Shown here one piece after another: positions 10,114-20,026 of a stretch of 64,000 nt of DNA (positions are counted from its first letter, which is position 1; each line of letters starts with the position of its first letter). The stretch spans positions 235,642 through 299,641 of the forward strand of contig CAZHTC010000004.1 in NCBI GenBank assembly GCA_964535575.1. The letters run 5' to 3'. The DNA comes from JAGPCK01 sp964535575 (GTDB taxonomy: Bacteria; Bacteroidota; Bacteroidia; UKL13-3). Both the position numbers and the translations under genes were made by a program. Below the pieces are notes generated by a model that saw only the letters and a list, made by a program, of their open reading frames with translations, did no database searches and had not been told where the DNA came from.

Positions 10114-11136
10114 TTATTGTCTTATACTATGGTAAATTTCTTCATATGACCTGGCCATTTTTTTGCGGTCAAATCTTTTTACATTTTCATATCCAAGGGA
10201 AACTAACCTTTCACGTAATTCAGGCTGGTTAATTAACCTTAGTATTCCTGTTCGAATGGCTAATGGATTCTCGGGTTCATCCACAATAAGAGCGGCCTCT
10301 CCAGCCACTTCGGGTAGCGAGGCACAATTACTTGTAATCACAACACGTCCGGTAGCTTGCCCCTCAATTACGGGCATACCGAAACCTTCATACAATGAAA
10401 TAAATGAAACGATATCACATTGCTTATACAGATTTATCATCTCTTCACTATTCAAACCAATAAAATTTTTATATTTCACATTTGACGCTTTTAATAGCGC
10501 AATGAGTTCTGCACTTAGGGTTCCTGTTATCCATAATTCACAAGGAATATCCCTAAGCGAAAGAATAAGGTTTTTTACATTTTTGTTTGAAGAAGCTCCA
10601 ACCTGTAAAATTACCGGACAATGAGAATTAAATAATTTGGGAGAAGGAGAAAAACCTTCGGGTAAAGAAACATATACTACTTTTATCCGATCAGGGTTAA
10701 TTCCGGTAATGGCTATCGTTTCCCGTTTTGAAAATTCTGAAATAGCAGTAATGTATTTTGCTCTGCGTACAGGAAGGTAATACCAGAAAAACCAAATAAA
10801 TAATCGTTTTAAGCCTTTTGTATTGAACCGATACACGCAATCTAAAATAGTAAGAACCATGTTTTCTGCAGGCAAAAAAGAGGCAATGTAATTAACATCT
10901 CCGGTTACATGATTGATGTCTGTAAGATTTTTCCGGCAATAGAAAATATTTTTTACTCTGTCAACTATTCCCCTGCTATAGTAAGGAAGATACGTATCAT
11001 TAAAAATAAAACTGCTTGAAAATGCATTTCGCAAATCGCCAAACACGCGCTCTACACTGTAATAATTTTTCTGAGGTTTACGAAATATTAAGTTAACCTT
11101 TATCCCATTATCAGTTAGTGTCTCATCGTTTTTCAT
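10114..11136 (-). CDS. Glycosyltransferase family 4
   Basis: 340 residues from the ATG at 11136; a TTG nine bases upstream is possible but less likely. The C-terminal half contains VGASSNKN and the EX7E motif EGFGMPVIE followed by SNCASLPEVAGEAA, a very typical GT4 mannosyl/glucosyltransferase pattern. The start overlaps the end of the preceding CgeB-like gene by 14 bases, which supports co-transcription. It probably adds one sugar in repeat-unit assembly. Confidence 0.88.
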   Translation of the reverse strand: MKNDETLTDNGIKVNLIFRKPQKNYYSVERVFGDLRNAFSSSFIFNDTYLPYYSRGIVDRVKNIFYCRKNLTDINHVTGDVNYIASFLPAENMVLTILDCVYRFNTKGLKRLFIWFFWYYLPVRRAKYITAISEFSKRETIAITGINPDRIKVVYVSLPEGFSPSPKLFNSHCPVILQVGASSNKNVKNLILSLRDIPCELWITGTLSAELIALLKASNVKYKNFIGLNSEEMINLYKQCDIVSFISLYEGFGMPVIEGQATGRVVITSNCASLPEVAGEAALIVDEPENPLAIRTGILRLINQPELRERLVSLGYENVKRFDRKKMARSYEEIYHSIRQ

Positions 11137-12172
11137 AAAAATCAATCAATTTGGTTAAACGATGTTTATAGGTATGACCATCGGTAAGTAAACGCTCATA
11201 ACCGGCTTTTTTTATTTCTTCGCATTTACCTGAACTATGAAGCAACCCTTTTACTTGTTCAATTAAATCTTTTTCACTACCGGCATCAAAAAAAACGGCT
11301 TCTACCCCCTCCCTGTAAAATTCCTTGTGCCTGTCGGTTCTTTCAGCTAAGAGTAATCCTCCGCAAGCAGGTATTTCAAAAGTACGTTGTGTGTAATCAT
11401 CTCTGTTTTCTTTTCGTAAAAAACCCAGCGACATTTTTGCATATCTGATTGCGATTGCCATTTCGTCACCAATCAAAGGTTTAAATTTGAGGTAAGGATA
11501 CAATGGTGATGATTTAGATACCTTTTGCCATTGTGTTCCATAAATAGCATAATCAGCAGGTACTTCAATAACTAATTTTTCAAGTAGTTTAGCCCTTTCT
11601 TTTTCCCAGGTGCCCACAAATAAAACATCATTACGCCAAAAATTACTTTCACTTTCTGGCAAGTCAATGATTCGGTGAATTTTTGGGTAGTACGCAAAAG
11701 GGAAAAAGGTAGTATTTTTATTGTAAGGTAACAATTCTTTTACGTTTACCTCTCTGGTAGTAAAAATATGATGATAGAAAGGAATTGCATTCAGTTGAAC
11801 TTCACTGCGGTTATTTGGATTCAAGCTAAAAAAATCATCATGATTAATATTCACAACCCAGGCTCCCATTTTTTTTAGTTCAACAATGGTATGGCCTGGG
11901 ATAAACAGTCCCTTTAATATAATGATTATTTCAGGTTGGTGTACGTGAGCTTTTTCAATAAACAATTTATTGTGGTATTCAAGGTGCTTTTTGAGAATAT
12001 TGCGTTGATTAAACTTACGAATTACCTTCCAGAATAGACTATGTAAATATTTTTCAACCCCGGTATAGGGATGAAACCACTGCACATCGTGCCCCATTTG
12101 AATTAATGTTTGAGCATAGCACCATGCTCCGGTACCATAATCGCCACACTCTCCGTATATCAGTATCTTCAT
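11123..12172 (-). CDS. CgeB-like glycosyltransferase family protein
   Basis: 349 residues. It resembles the CgeB/spore maturation glycosyltransferase group: an N-terminal Rossmann-type strand (KILIYGECGDYGTGAW), a VVNINHDDFF segment, then VLFVGTWEKERAKLLEKL and a C-terminal TQRTFEIPACGGLLLAERT block, the usual hallmark of the donor-binding domain of this group. The ATG at 12172 overlaps the TGA of the Wzy-like gene as TGATG; a GTG one codon upstream is the alternative start. Likely a cytoplasmic transferase in glycan assembly; substrate unknown. Confidence 0.8.
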   Translation of the reverse strand: MKILIYGECGDYGTGAWCYAQTLIQMGHDVQWFHPYTGVEKYLHSLFWKVIRKFNQRNILKKHLEYHNKLFIEKAHVHQPEIIIILKGLFIPGHTIVELKKMGAWVVNINHDDFFSLNPNNRSEVQLNAIPFYHHIFTTREVNVKELLPYNKNTTFFPFAYYPKIHRIIDLPESESNFWRNDVLFVGTWEKERAKLLEKLVIEVPADYAIYGTQWQKVSKSSPLYPYLKFKPLIGDEMAIAIRYAKMSLGFLRKENRDDYTQRTFEIPACGGLLLAERTDRHKEFYREGVEAVFFDAGSEKDLIEQVKGLLHSSGKCEEIKKAGYERLLTDGHTYKHRLTKLIDFYEKR

Positions 12173-13500
12173 CACACAGGATATTGAGAGGTGTTTGACA
12201 AAGACCGTTTAAAACGCATTTTAAAAATAACCTCCGAAAGCTTAGCAACAATTAGCATCCAGATTACGAATGTGGAAACGTTTACTATCCCAACCATTTC
12301 GAAAGTTATAAAGAAAAAACTCGTTTGCACTACCCATTTTACAAGCGTATTTTGGTATTTATTAGAAATGAATTTATCAATACCTGCAACCACCCAAAAA
12401 AGTAATGGAATAAATCCCAATAAATAAACTCGATTAAAGTTCATGATAAATTCGGCATATACATTTACACCCCAACTTGTATAATCGTCTTCTTCTCCTA
12501 CAAGCCCAATACGTCTGGGCAAATAATAATTTGTATAATAATTAAAGGATGGTTTACCTGGCCAAAGGCTTCGAGGAACCGCCTGAAGTACCATTTCCCC
12601 ATAAGTCTCCCCATTTCGCAAACGAAGCCACTTCTGATGGATGGCATGATTTACATAGGCAATTTCGCGTCCGTAATTGATTCTTTCAGCAAAAAAAAGT
12701 CCGGCAAATTTAAGTCTTTCACTTAATGGAAGATTTAAGGTTTTTACAAAAGACCCGGAAAGATTTGCCTTTACTTTATAATAATCGGTTTTTTTAAGGT
12801 GCTGAAATGGTAACAGAAGTAAAACAATAAAGAATGCACCTAACACTACAGGAATAGTAAATTTTCTGGATCGTTGGAGAAGGCCAATCGCAAATGACAA
12901 AAAGAAAAGAATAAGCTGAGAGCGCCATACCGACATCAAGGTAAGATAAAAACCTAAGGAAAGAATTATGCAAGCAACAATTATGGTAACAGGCCTTGTA
13001 ACTTTAACCTGATAAACTGCCAGAATAATGGAAGGATAAAGAAATAACCGGAAAACCGGGAAAAAAGTCCCGATTCCGGAATTGGCAATTTCAGTTTGTG
13101 ACAAAAAATACCCAATTAAAGAAATAACGAAAAAGAAAATTACTACTTTAAAATAACTAGCTTTTAACTCTGTCAGTTCAATCTTATTTTTACTTATTCC
13201 TTTTTTTCTCTTTCTGAATTCGTTGGCGAAAACCAGAAAAAAACCTGTGGCAACAAATGGAATTATTTCAGCCTGGTATCTACTTACAACAGCCGTTGTC
13301 ATGAGCTCCCACGAAATGTCACTAAGCATGTAGCAAATAGGACCAATCCCAAGAAACAAAGAAGCACTCATAAAAAGACCGGAAACGCCTGTTAGCAGCA
13401 ATCCCCTTTTTACTCTAAACCACAAACTCAATAAGCTAAACACCAGTATTGCGAAGCACCCAATGAGATTGATTAAATAAAAAGTAGTGATGCTGTTCAT
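12172..13500 (-). CDS. O-antigen/oligosaccharide repeat-unit polymerase (Wzy-like)
   Basis: 442 residues, strongly hydrophobic with roughly ten predicted membrane segments and one larger loop in the C-terminal third (the NYGREIAYVNHAIHQKW to YTSWGVNVYAEF region). This topology and the position between glycosyltransferases and flippase genes fit Wzy, which joins lipid-linked repeat units on the periplasmic side of the inner membrane. Wzy proteins have little sequence identity, so the call rests on topology and context. A full Bacteroidota-type promoter is seen upstream (13546-13577). Confidence 0.7.
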   Translation of the reverse strand: MNSITTFYLINLIGCFAILVFSLLSLWFRVKRGLLLTGVSGLFMSASLFLGIGPICYMLSDISWELMTTAVVSRYQAEIIPFVATGFFLVFANEFRKRKKGISKNKIELTELKASYFKVVIFFFVISLIGYFLSQTEIANSGIGTFFPVFRLFLYPSIILAVYQVKVTRPVTIIVACIILSLGFYLTLMSVWRSQLILFFLSFAIGLLQRSRKFTIPVVLGAFFIVLLLLPFQHLKKTDYYKVKANLSGSFVKTLNLPLSERLKFAGLFFAERINYGREIAYVNHAIHQKWLRLRNGETYGEMVLQAVPRSLWPGKPSFNYYTNYYLPRRIGLVGEEDDYTSWGVNVYAEFIMNFNRVYLLGFIPLLFWVVAGIDKFISNKYQNTLVKWVVQTSFFFITFEMVGIVNVSTFVIWMLIVAKLSEVIFKMRFKRSLSNTSQYPV

Positions 13501-13545
13501 TTAAACAATCTGGTAATTTTCTGATTTAAACTTCTCATTATTCAA

Positions 13546-13577
13546 CAAATATACTGAGAAGAGCCAATTAAAAACAA
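13546..13577 (-). promoter_or_regulatory. Bacteroidota-type promoter upstream of the Wzy-like gene
   Basis: On the minus strand a TTG (13577-13575) is followed by 21 bases and then TATATTTG (13553-13546), matching the TTG/TTTG-N19-21-TAnnTTTG consensus. The start codon at 13500 would leave a leader of about 40 bases. It lies in a 98-base gap, suggesting that transcription of the left half of the polysaccharide locus is re-initiated here. Confidence 0.5.
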
Positions 13578-13598
13578 CAAAGTATGTCACAGTAAACA

Positions 13599-14756
13599 TC
13601 AGTCAATAGCCTTTCTATAACCAATTTTGGAAAACAAAACCTTATGCCAGTCCTTTACCATACAGGGGCGTTCAACTAAAAGGAAAAAAACTGCAGAACT
13701 CATTAAAATTACACCTAAAAGGAAAATGATATAAATACCGACATTCAGAAAAGAATAGCTTGAAAACAAAAACTTAACAATAAAGTTGCCTGCAAACGAA
13801 ATAGCAGGGTAATGCAATAAATAAATTGAATAGCACATGCCCCCAATTGATGTGATTACAGGTTTTGCAAAAAAGGGAAGCGCTTTATTTATTATAACCT
13901 GATAATAAAACACAAAAATGCAACAAATAAAAAAAAGTTCCCAGAGTGATTTAAGTAGAGGATTTGTAATTTCAAACCCATCCCAAATCCATAACCCCAT
14001 CAGACAACTAAAGGCAAAAAAAGAATGAAGTCTGGATTTAACAATCACACCTTTGCATGATATAAATAAATCGGCCAGCAAAAAGCCCAGAAGAAAATAC
14101 TCGAAATAATCCCACAAACTTAAAAATGGTAATTTAACAAAATTGCCCGCCAGAATAAACACGATGATTAAGATAACCAAAATTACCCTTCGCATCCATG
14201 CGTTTGTTATCTTAAAAATCATGGCGAGAGCGGGAGCAAGGAGGTAAAACTGCACTTCAACTTCAAGACTCCAGGTTACAAAATTTATCAATGGCAATAC
14301 GTTGATACCATATAAAATATTATGACTGTAAAATAGTGAACTTAAATAGCTTTTAGCCGCCTCTGAAAAACCTAAACTATGCGTGATATAAACGCTTGCA
14401 AAGAAAAAAAATGTCATTGCAACTATATAAGGAGGCTCTAATCGGGTTAACCTTCTGATAAAATATTTTTTTAAAGAAACTTTGGGCTCCTTATTTAAAT
14501 AATGACGGGCAAACGGTAAACCTAAAATTAACCCACTTACCACAAAAAAAAGAGGTACTCCATTATGCCCGTGAGAAATGTAATAAACCAAACCCGAATA
14601 ATTAATGGAATCATGGTATGGGTTCATATCACGTGCGGTAATAAAACCCAATATGTGAAAAAGCACAACACTTAAAATAGCCACAAACCGTAACCCATCA
14701 ATTTCGGGAATAAAGTTTCCACCGGATGTAATGCGTTTAAATGAGAGGGAAAACAT
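13599..14756 (-). CDS. Acyltransferase 3 family membrane protein (sugar O-acyltransferase)
   Basis: 385 residues with about ten membrane segments. The N-terminus has the family signature EIDGLRFVAILSVVLFHI, whose His is the conserved catalytic candidate, and the C-terminal region has YSIYLLHYP. Members transfer acetyl or other acyl groups from the cytoplasmic donor to sugars of O-antigens, capsules or exopolysaccharides across the inner membrane. Within this locus it most likely O-acetylates the repeat unit. ATG start, 14 bases after the upstream GT2 gene. Confidence 0.88.
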   Translation of the reverse strand: MFSLSFKRITSGGNFIPEIDGLRFVAILSVVLFHILGFITARDMNPYHDSINYSGLVYYISHGHNGVPLFFVVSGLILGLPFARHYLNKEPKVSLKKYFIRRLTRLEPPYIVAMTFFFFASVYITHSLGFSEAAKSYLSSLFYSHNILYGINVLPLINFVTWSLEVEVQFYLLAPALAMIFKITNAWMRRVILVILIIVFILAGNFVKLPFLSLWDYFEYFLLGFLLADLFISCKGVIVKSRLHSFFAFSCLMGLWIWDGFEITNPLLKSLWELFFICCIFVFYYQVIINKALPFFAKPVITSIGGMCYSIYLLHYPAISFAGNFIVKFLFSSYSFLNVGIYIIFLLGVILMSSAVFFLLVERPCMVKDWHKVLFSKIGYRKAID

Positions 14757-14770
14757 GCTTATGGTAACAA

Positions 14771-15730
14771 CTAATTTGTTTGAAATAAAATTTCATCCCA
14801 AAACTGTTCAGGAGTAAAACCTTGCAAAGGGATTTTTTTACAAGGGATCAGCAATCCTATTAATTTTATTTTAAAATCGGGTGACTTACGAAACAGAGTC
14901 AGTGCTTCACGAATTCGTGCCCATTGACGATATTTAATTAAAATAAAAAAATCAGACAGTACACTTTTCTTAATTCGTTTATTTAAAAATGTAAGTTCAC
15001 TTAGAGGTAATTTGTATTCGTAATAATATCGTTTAAGTATACGAAAATTATTTCTTACCACATTCCAATGAGGTAAAAAGTAGGGATGGGTGACCTCCCT
15101 GGGTGTTAATGAAATCAATGTTTCCGGAACATGAGCCACCTTGCCCTTGGTTCCAAGCCGAAGCCACATTTCAACATCACTTATAAATCCGTAGTCGGCA
15201 TCAAATAACCCGTACTTTTGATAGGCTTCTTTACGAGCCATGACAGTACCCCAGGGAGCCGATGAAAAGTTTTTGAGCATATACTCAATTAATACTCTCC
15301 CATCATTTATCAATTTAAACTCAGGATGTATATAGTTAATTACTCTCCCTTTGTTCGTTTCAATATTATACCCGTTAAAAACAAATAATGCTTCCGGAAA
15401 TTTATCCAGCGCCTCTTTCCATTTCTTTATTAAATTGGGTTGATAAACATCCCCATCGTGCAAATTTGCTATATACTTTCCGGATGCTTTACTGATGGCA
15501 TTATTTAGATTACCCGGCATTTTCAGGTTTTGCTCATTGCGAAAGTATTTCACACGCTTATCTTTTGCCGCATATTCTTCACATATACTCTTAGTTGCAT
15601 CCGGTGAATTATCGTCACTGATAATTAGTTCAAAATCACTGAAGGATTGCGCCAAAATACTGTCAATAGTTGCCGCCAGTACCCCACAACGATTATAGGT
15701 TGTTAAACAAATGCTTACTTCCGGCATCAT
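14771..15730 (-). CDS. Glycosyltransferase family 2
   Basis: 319 residues. The GT-A domain is complete: VSICLTTYNRCGVLAATI at the N-terminus, ISDDNSPDATKSI for nucleotide binding, and HDGDVY as the metal-binding DxD-like segment near residue 93. The last third is basic and lacks clear membrane helices. The stop of the epimerase gene lies directly next to its end of the operon (adjacent bases 15730/15731), with an ATGATG start. Probably an inverting transferase of repeat-unit assembly. Confidence 0.87.
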   Translation of the reverse strand: MMPEVSICLTTYNRCGVLAATIDSILAQSFSDFELIISDDNSPDATKSICEEYAAKDKRVKYFRNEQNLKMPGNLNNAISKASGKYIANLHDGDVYQPNLIKKWKEALDKFPEALFVFNGYNIETNKGRVINYIHPEFKLINDGRVLIEYMLKNFSSAPWGTVMARKEAYQKYGLFDADYGFISDVEMWLRLGTKGKVAHVPETLISLTPREVTHPYFLPHWNVVRNNFRILKRYYYEYKLPLSELTFLNKRIKKSVLSDFFILIKYRQWARIREALTLFRKSPDFKIKLIGLLIPCKKIPLQGFTPEQFWDEILFQTN

Positions 15731-16744
15731 TTAAAGAATAAGGCGACTTTTCCAGCTAGGGGGAAGCTGATCCATTATTTCTATAGGAGCCGGACATTCT
15801 GTAGGCGATGGTATGGCCTTTTCTTTTACCCATTGCGCCATAAGATTTATTCCGGTTCTGATATCGGTTGAATGCGCATATTGTTTACTAAAAACACTTC
15901 TTGCCTTTTCATGATAACAGTGAGCATGAACAACCTCTTTTCTGGCAGGCATCCATTCAATGTTAACCGGAACTTCAAAAACCTCTGCAATAATTTCGGC
16001 AAGTTCCTTTACCGTCATCGATTCATCTCCTCCAATATTAAAAATCTCATTTCGGGCACCTTCAGTAAATGGTGCAGCAGCGATACTTTCGGCTACTACA
16101 TCAATATAAGAAAAGCTTCTTGTTTGGCTCCCATCCCCAAAAATTGGCATCGCTTGTTTGTTTAAAACCCTATTCATGAAAATGCCAACCACATTGCGAT
16201 ACGGGTCGGCAATATTCTGATGTGGGCCAAAAACATTATGCGGCCTGAATATGGTATAATCCATCCGGTCAAAATAAGCCCTGAAAGCTTCAATATGATA
16301 TTCGCAGGCTAATTTAGCCGTTCCATACGGATCACAAGGATGGCAATGAGTTGATTCATCAAATGAATCAACTCCATGTGGATGACCATATGCAGCAATG
16401 GAAGAGGTGAAAATAAAATGCGAGGCATTCGATCTGTAGGCTGCATTTAAAACATTCACTGTTCCCAGAACATTATTATTATAATTAAAACTTGGAATGT
16501 GATGTGAAAGTCCCTCTGCAGCATAGGCCGCAAGATGATATACCCAATCGGGTTTATATTTGATAAAAACTTCGTTAAGATCATCGTTTACGGAAGCTTT
16601 TAAAAACTCGGATCCTTTAGGTAAATTATAATTAAAGCCCCCTGAAAGATCATCAATAACCAATACCTGATGACCTAACCCAATTAAAGATTTGGCAACA
16701 TGTGACCCGATAAAACCTGCCCCCCCCGTTACAATTGCTTTCAT
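15731..16744 (-). CDS. NAD-dependent epimerase/dehydratase (GalE-like extended SDR)
   Basis: 337 residues. The NAD-binding motif GGAGFIG is at 7-13, the catalytic Ser at about 114-115 (FTSSIAAYG) and Tyr140-xxx-Lys144 (YGTAK). RPHNVFGPHQN and FGDGSQTRSFSYIDV are typical of UDP-glucose/UDP-GlcNAc 4-epimerase-like enzymes. It would supply a UDP-galactose or UDP-GalNAc type donor to the nearby transferases. It overlaps the small membrane protein gene by 4 bases (ATGA). Exact substrate is not certain. Confidence 0.87.
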   Translation of the reverse strand: MKAIVTGGAGFIGSHVAKSLIGLGHQVLVIDDLSGGFNYNLPKGSEFLKASVNDDLNEVFIKYKPDWVYHLAAYAAEGLSHHIPSFNYNNNVLGTVNVLNAAYRSNASHFIFTSSIAAYGHPHGVDSFDESTHCHPCDPYGTAKLACEYHIEAFRAYFDRMDYTIFRPHNVFGPHQNIADPYRNVVGIFMNRVLNKQAMPIFGDGSQTRSFSYIDVVAESIAAAPFTEGARNEIFNIGGDESMTVKELAEIIAEVFEVPVNIEWMPARKEVVHAHCYHEKARSVFSKQYAHSTDIRTGINLMAQWVKEKAIPSPTECPAPIEIMDQLPPSWKSRLIL

Positions 16745-17190
16745 AAAGTACTTTGTTTAACTCTATTCATACTTATTTGTGATTTCATCCAATTGGTAAA
16801 TTGGTGCACAATATATTTTGGTGATAATTTCCACAAAAATATACATAAACCAACAATACTCGCTCTAATAAAAACATTTGCTAATATAGGGGATCGCAAA
16901 GGTTTGATACTAAAATTCTCCGCTGAATAAATTAAAATAAGATGGATTAAACTTAATGAACAACTTACTTCTCCTGTCTTCCAAAGTTTGCCAAGTGTGA
17001 AAAAAAATACTATTGCAGCAACACCACAAACCAATACCCCGCTATACTGGTATGCACCCCTCAGCAATTGAACAGTCTCTATCAGATTTCCTTTATGCTG
17101 GTTATCCGATCCGAAAGTACTTAATGCTACCGCAGGAAACAAAAAATCTACCAACAAAAACAGGTATTTAAAATCGTACAATTTCTTCAC
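16741..17190 (-). CDS. Small multi-pass membrane protein of the polysaccharide locus
   Basis: 149 residues with about four hydrophobic segments and a short basic tail. I do not recognise the family. The hydrophobic pattern resembles a piece of a larger polysaccharide polymerase or ligase, so it could be a degenerate fragment, but the gene is intact in frame and overlaps the epimerase start by 4 bases (ATGA), so it may be expressed. Its start is GTG at 17190; there is no in-frame ATG near it. The 142 bases upstream are AT-rich without a clear promoter. Confidence 0.5.
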   Translation of the reverse strand: MKKLYDFKYLFLLVDFLFPAVALSTFGSDNQHKGNLIETVQLLRGAYQYSGVLVCGVAAIVFFFTLGKLWKTGEVSCSLSLIHLILIYSAENFSIKPLRSPILANVFIRASIVGLCIFLWKLSPKYIVHQFTNWMKSQISMNRVKQSTL

Positions 17191-17332
17191 AAAAATCTGT
17201 TGTATAATATTTTACGTGTAGATGAATTTAATGAACGTAATTTAATTAATATGCGTTTAAACTAATGGGATAAATCTATTTATTGCAACATCCAATTCAC
17301 CAAAAAAAGCATCCTTTCAACGATTTTTCACC

Positions 17333-18556
17333 CTAAAGCCCTGGATTTATCTTTAACAGTTGGTTTAAAACGGGTGAGAATTGATTTTGCCAATTATAAC
17401 AATCGGTAAACCCTTTTAAAGCGGCAGCGCTTTGCTGATTATAAAATGCTTTGTCTGAACATAACCTGAACAGGTTCTGAAACAGGCTTTCATGAATATT
17501 ATCCCTATTAACAACGCTAAAACAGTCAAGTTGCCGATGTATAGTTTCGAGTCGGATATCGTTATAAGAGAGAATGGGCAAACCGGCAGCCATATAATTG
17601 AAAAGCCGGTAATTGGACAAAGATGAATTGAGTTGATACATCTCTGATAGCAAGGGATTATCAACTGGCTCAAGGTGTAATAAATGACCAATATCAGAAC
17701 CGGCAATTGCATGCCGCCAGCTTTCATCGTCAGGGCGGTCCCAAATAATCGCCCGCTTTTCTAACCCAAGCAGGTTTATTTTCTGAATCAATTTCGCCTT
17801 ATACTCAGGAGTAGGCCTGCCCATCATTAGAAAGAACACATCTTCCGGGAGTTTGTTCATTATTTCTAGGGTTTCTTCAATCCCCCCAAAATCGCCAATC
17901 GCACCTGCACGAAGAATAATGCAACCGCTGCTTTCTGTTACCGGAAAACCTAAATCTATTAATTTTTTCCTTAACCATAAACTACGTTTTCCAGGCGTAT
18001 AATTAGACTCTGAAACCGATGGGCAATTATGGCAGACTAAAGGCAATTTATTTAATTTCCCAAACTTCATGGTTAGCTCAGCTTTATAAGAATCGCTGCT
18101 CCAAACTAAGTTGGAAAATGCAAGTGCATCCCATCCCTTTTTGTTTATTACACGATCGAATTTACCTGCGAAATTTTCGCTTGGAATATCATAAATACAA
18201 CTTAATAGTTTATATCTTTTGTGTTGAGAAACTTTTAAAACAGAAAGGGGGTACAACATAAATGTGACTACCAAATCGGGCTTATATGTAAACATTATCC
18301 AACGGGTTACAATGCCATACCACCAATAACGTATAATACTAACTAAGCCCTTTAAGAACCCGAAATGTCTGAAATCGTAAATCTTGATTAAAACGGTATT
18401 TTCTAACTGACGAACGGCTTTATTTTCATTGGGACTTTGCTGAATCATTTTTACATGATCACTAATCCCTGAAAAAGTTTTTATGGTATTCTCTGTCGTA
18501 GGATCATTTACCGTGTAATGGCCAAGAATAAGTACTTTTTGAAATAACTTCTTCAC
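17333..18556 (-). CDS. Glycosyltransferase (GT-B, GT1/GT4-like)
   Basis: 407 residues with a GTG start. The N-terminus (KVLILGHYTVNDP) and a central membrane-facing helix region precede a C-terminal donor-binding domain with ILRAGAIGDFGGIEE, FLMMGRP and NYRLFNYMAAGLPILSY. The canonical EX7E motif is not present, so it is a divergent GT-B member. Gaps of 70 and 142 bases on its two sides make it less tightly packed than its neighbours. Role presumably in repeat-unit assembly; specificity unknown. Confidence 0.68.
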   Translation of the reverse strand: MKKLFQKVLILGHYTVNDPTTENTIKTFSGISDHVKMIQQSPNENKAVRQLENTVLIKIYDFRHFGFLKGLVSIIRYWWYGIVTRWIMFTYKPDLVVTFMLYPLSVLKVSQHKRYKLLSCIYDIPSENFAGKFDRVINKKGWDALAFSNLVWSSDSYKAELTMKFGKLNKLPLVCHNCPSVSESNYTPGKRSLWLRKKLIDLGFPVTESSGCIILRAGAIGDFGGIEETLEIMNKLPEDVFFLMMGRPTPEYKAKLIQKINLLGLEKRAIIWDRPDDESWRHAIAGSDIGHLLHLEPVDNPLLSEMYQLNSSLSNYRLFNYMAAGLPILSYNDIRLETIHRQLDCFSVVNRDNIHESLFQNLFRLCSDKAFYNQQSAAALKGFTDCYNWQNQFSPVLNQLLKINPGL

Positions 18557-18626
18557 TTTACTTATTTAATGATGCTCCGTTCCTATTCAACATTAAACTC
18601 TTGCAATATTATAGTTTACTTTGGGC

Positions 18627-19298
18627 TCAGACCTTCTCTGCATAAAGCCATCTGTTTTGCTCCAGCGGTCGTAAATCTTTTATAAATGAACGGTACCAGG
18701 CATTTTTAACAATTGTAACCTTAAAACCCAAATTTTGCAGATGAGTCGCACAATCTTTCTCGAGTTGCGGGCTATGGGTTTCTATGATTAAAAATGTTTT
18801 TTTTGATACAAGTGTTTTTTGAGCACTCTCCAGTACGTCAACCTCTCCTCCATCAACATCAATTTTTAATAAAACAGGTTCCGGAAGATTTTCAGTTAAT
18901 TCATCAATTGTTACATAATTTCCGGCCTGGTTTGTTCCAACAAATGCTCTAATTACTTTAATTTTACCTTGCTCAACCGTAGGATTGATTTCTAAATTAT
19001 GTAGAAAAGCGTTGGTATATTGATCCTCCGGCTCGCAGGCAATTACATGTTTTACAGTTGGAATACTTGCAAAAAACAAAGTGTACCATCCGTCATTCGC
19101 CCCCACATCTATAGCACTTTTAGCCCTTGAAGTAAAGTTTCGGGTAATTAATTCAATTTCTCTTTCATCCAACCCTAAAATACGCTGAATTTTATGCATT
19201 GGGTTAGTAGTAAACCTTAGCCCTTTAAGTATCCCACGACTGAATAAATAATCAATATCTCCGTCTTTAAAAAAAAGTTTTTTGATAGCTTGTTTCAT
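18627..19298 (-). CDS. FkbM family methyltransferase
   Basis: 223 residues. The SAM-binding motif is AIDVGANDGWYT, followed by ACEPEDQYTNAF (acidic residue at the end of strand 2) and the FkbM-specific LKIDVDGGEVDVLES. FkbM enzymes O-methylate hydroxyls of sugars or polyketides. The ATG overlaps the upstream methyltransferase gene by 4 bases (ATGA). In this context it probably methylates a sugar in the surface glycan. Confidence 0.87.
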   Translation of the reverse strand: MKQAIKKLFFKDGDIDYLFSRGILKGLRFTTNPMHKIQRILGLDEREIELITRNFTSRAKSAIDVGANDGWYTLFFASIPTVKHVIACEPEDQYTNAFLHNLEINPTVEQGKIKVIRAFVGTNQAGNYVTIDELTENLPEPVLLKIDVDGGEVDVLESAQKTLVSKKTFLIIETHSPQLEKDCATHLQNLGFKVTIVKNAWYRSFIKDLRPLEQNRWLYAEKV

Positions 19299-20026
19299 AG
19301 GCGGGTTGCGATAGTTATTTGATTTGAAGGTTTTATTTTAATTAATTCAAGTAATGGGGCAATAACCCTTCCGAGTAGACCTATTAAAATAGCAACCGGA
19401 AAAAGCAAACTTACACTGCGAAGCGCTCTTTCGAGCAAGTGATAATACTGAAGAAGTATGTATCCGTTAAACATACGGGTGTTCACCTCAAACCCGGCTT
19501 CATTTAACAACTTATCTAACTCGGGACCATCATAACCTGCACGTACATGGTATTCGGGATGAAGCGGATCCTCATCAGCAACTACTTCATCTCCAAACAT
19601 AAGCCCTCCGGATGCAGTGGGTGTTGATAGAATTAGTTGCCCGCCTTTTTCGAGTAATGAAGCTATTTTGAGGATAGTTGCTTTATCGTCTTTTATATGC
19701 TCCAATACTTCGCACATCATTACCTGTTTAAAAGGCCCCACTACTTCAACTTTTAAAAAATGTCCGGTAGTACAATGAAATTTAGCTGCAAATCCGTTAC
19801 GCATTATCCGGGCTGAAGTTTTAGCAGCAGTATTTGCATCAATTTCTAGAATTGTTACTTCATTACCCCTGCGTAACAAGCGCAACGTTTCTACTCCTCC
19901 TCCTGTGCCCACATTTAATGATTTGATTTGACCATACTTTAAAAAAGGCCGGATAAGCCGATACCTGTTCATAGTGTAAGCATCCAAATGAATTGCGAGT
20001 CGGTCAATTAAAAATTGTTTCATCAT
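19295..20026 (-). CDS. Class I SAM-dependent methyltransferase
   Basis: 243 residues. Motif I is LNVGTGGGVETLRLL, motif II LEIDANT, and motif post-I MMCEVLEHIKDD, as in the UbiE/type-11 methyltransferases. The C-terminal part has a hydrophobic stretch (SLLFPVAILIGLLGRVIA) that could dock at the membrane. It overlaps its upstream and downstream partners by 4 bases each. Likely modifies a lipid-linked sugar intermediate; substrate not known. Confidence 0.83.
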   Translation of the reverse strand: MMKQFLIDRLAIHLDAYTMNRYRLIRPFLKYGQIKSLNVGTGGGVETLRLLRRGNEVTILEIDANTAAKTSARIMRNGFAAKFHCTTGHFLKVEVVGPFKQVMMCEVLEHIKDDKATILKIASLLEKGGQLILSTPTASGGLMFGDEVVADEDPLHPEYHVRAGYDGPELDKLLNEAGFEVNTRMFNGYILLQYYHLLERALRSVSLLFPVAILIGLLGRVIAPLLELIKIKPSNQITIATRL

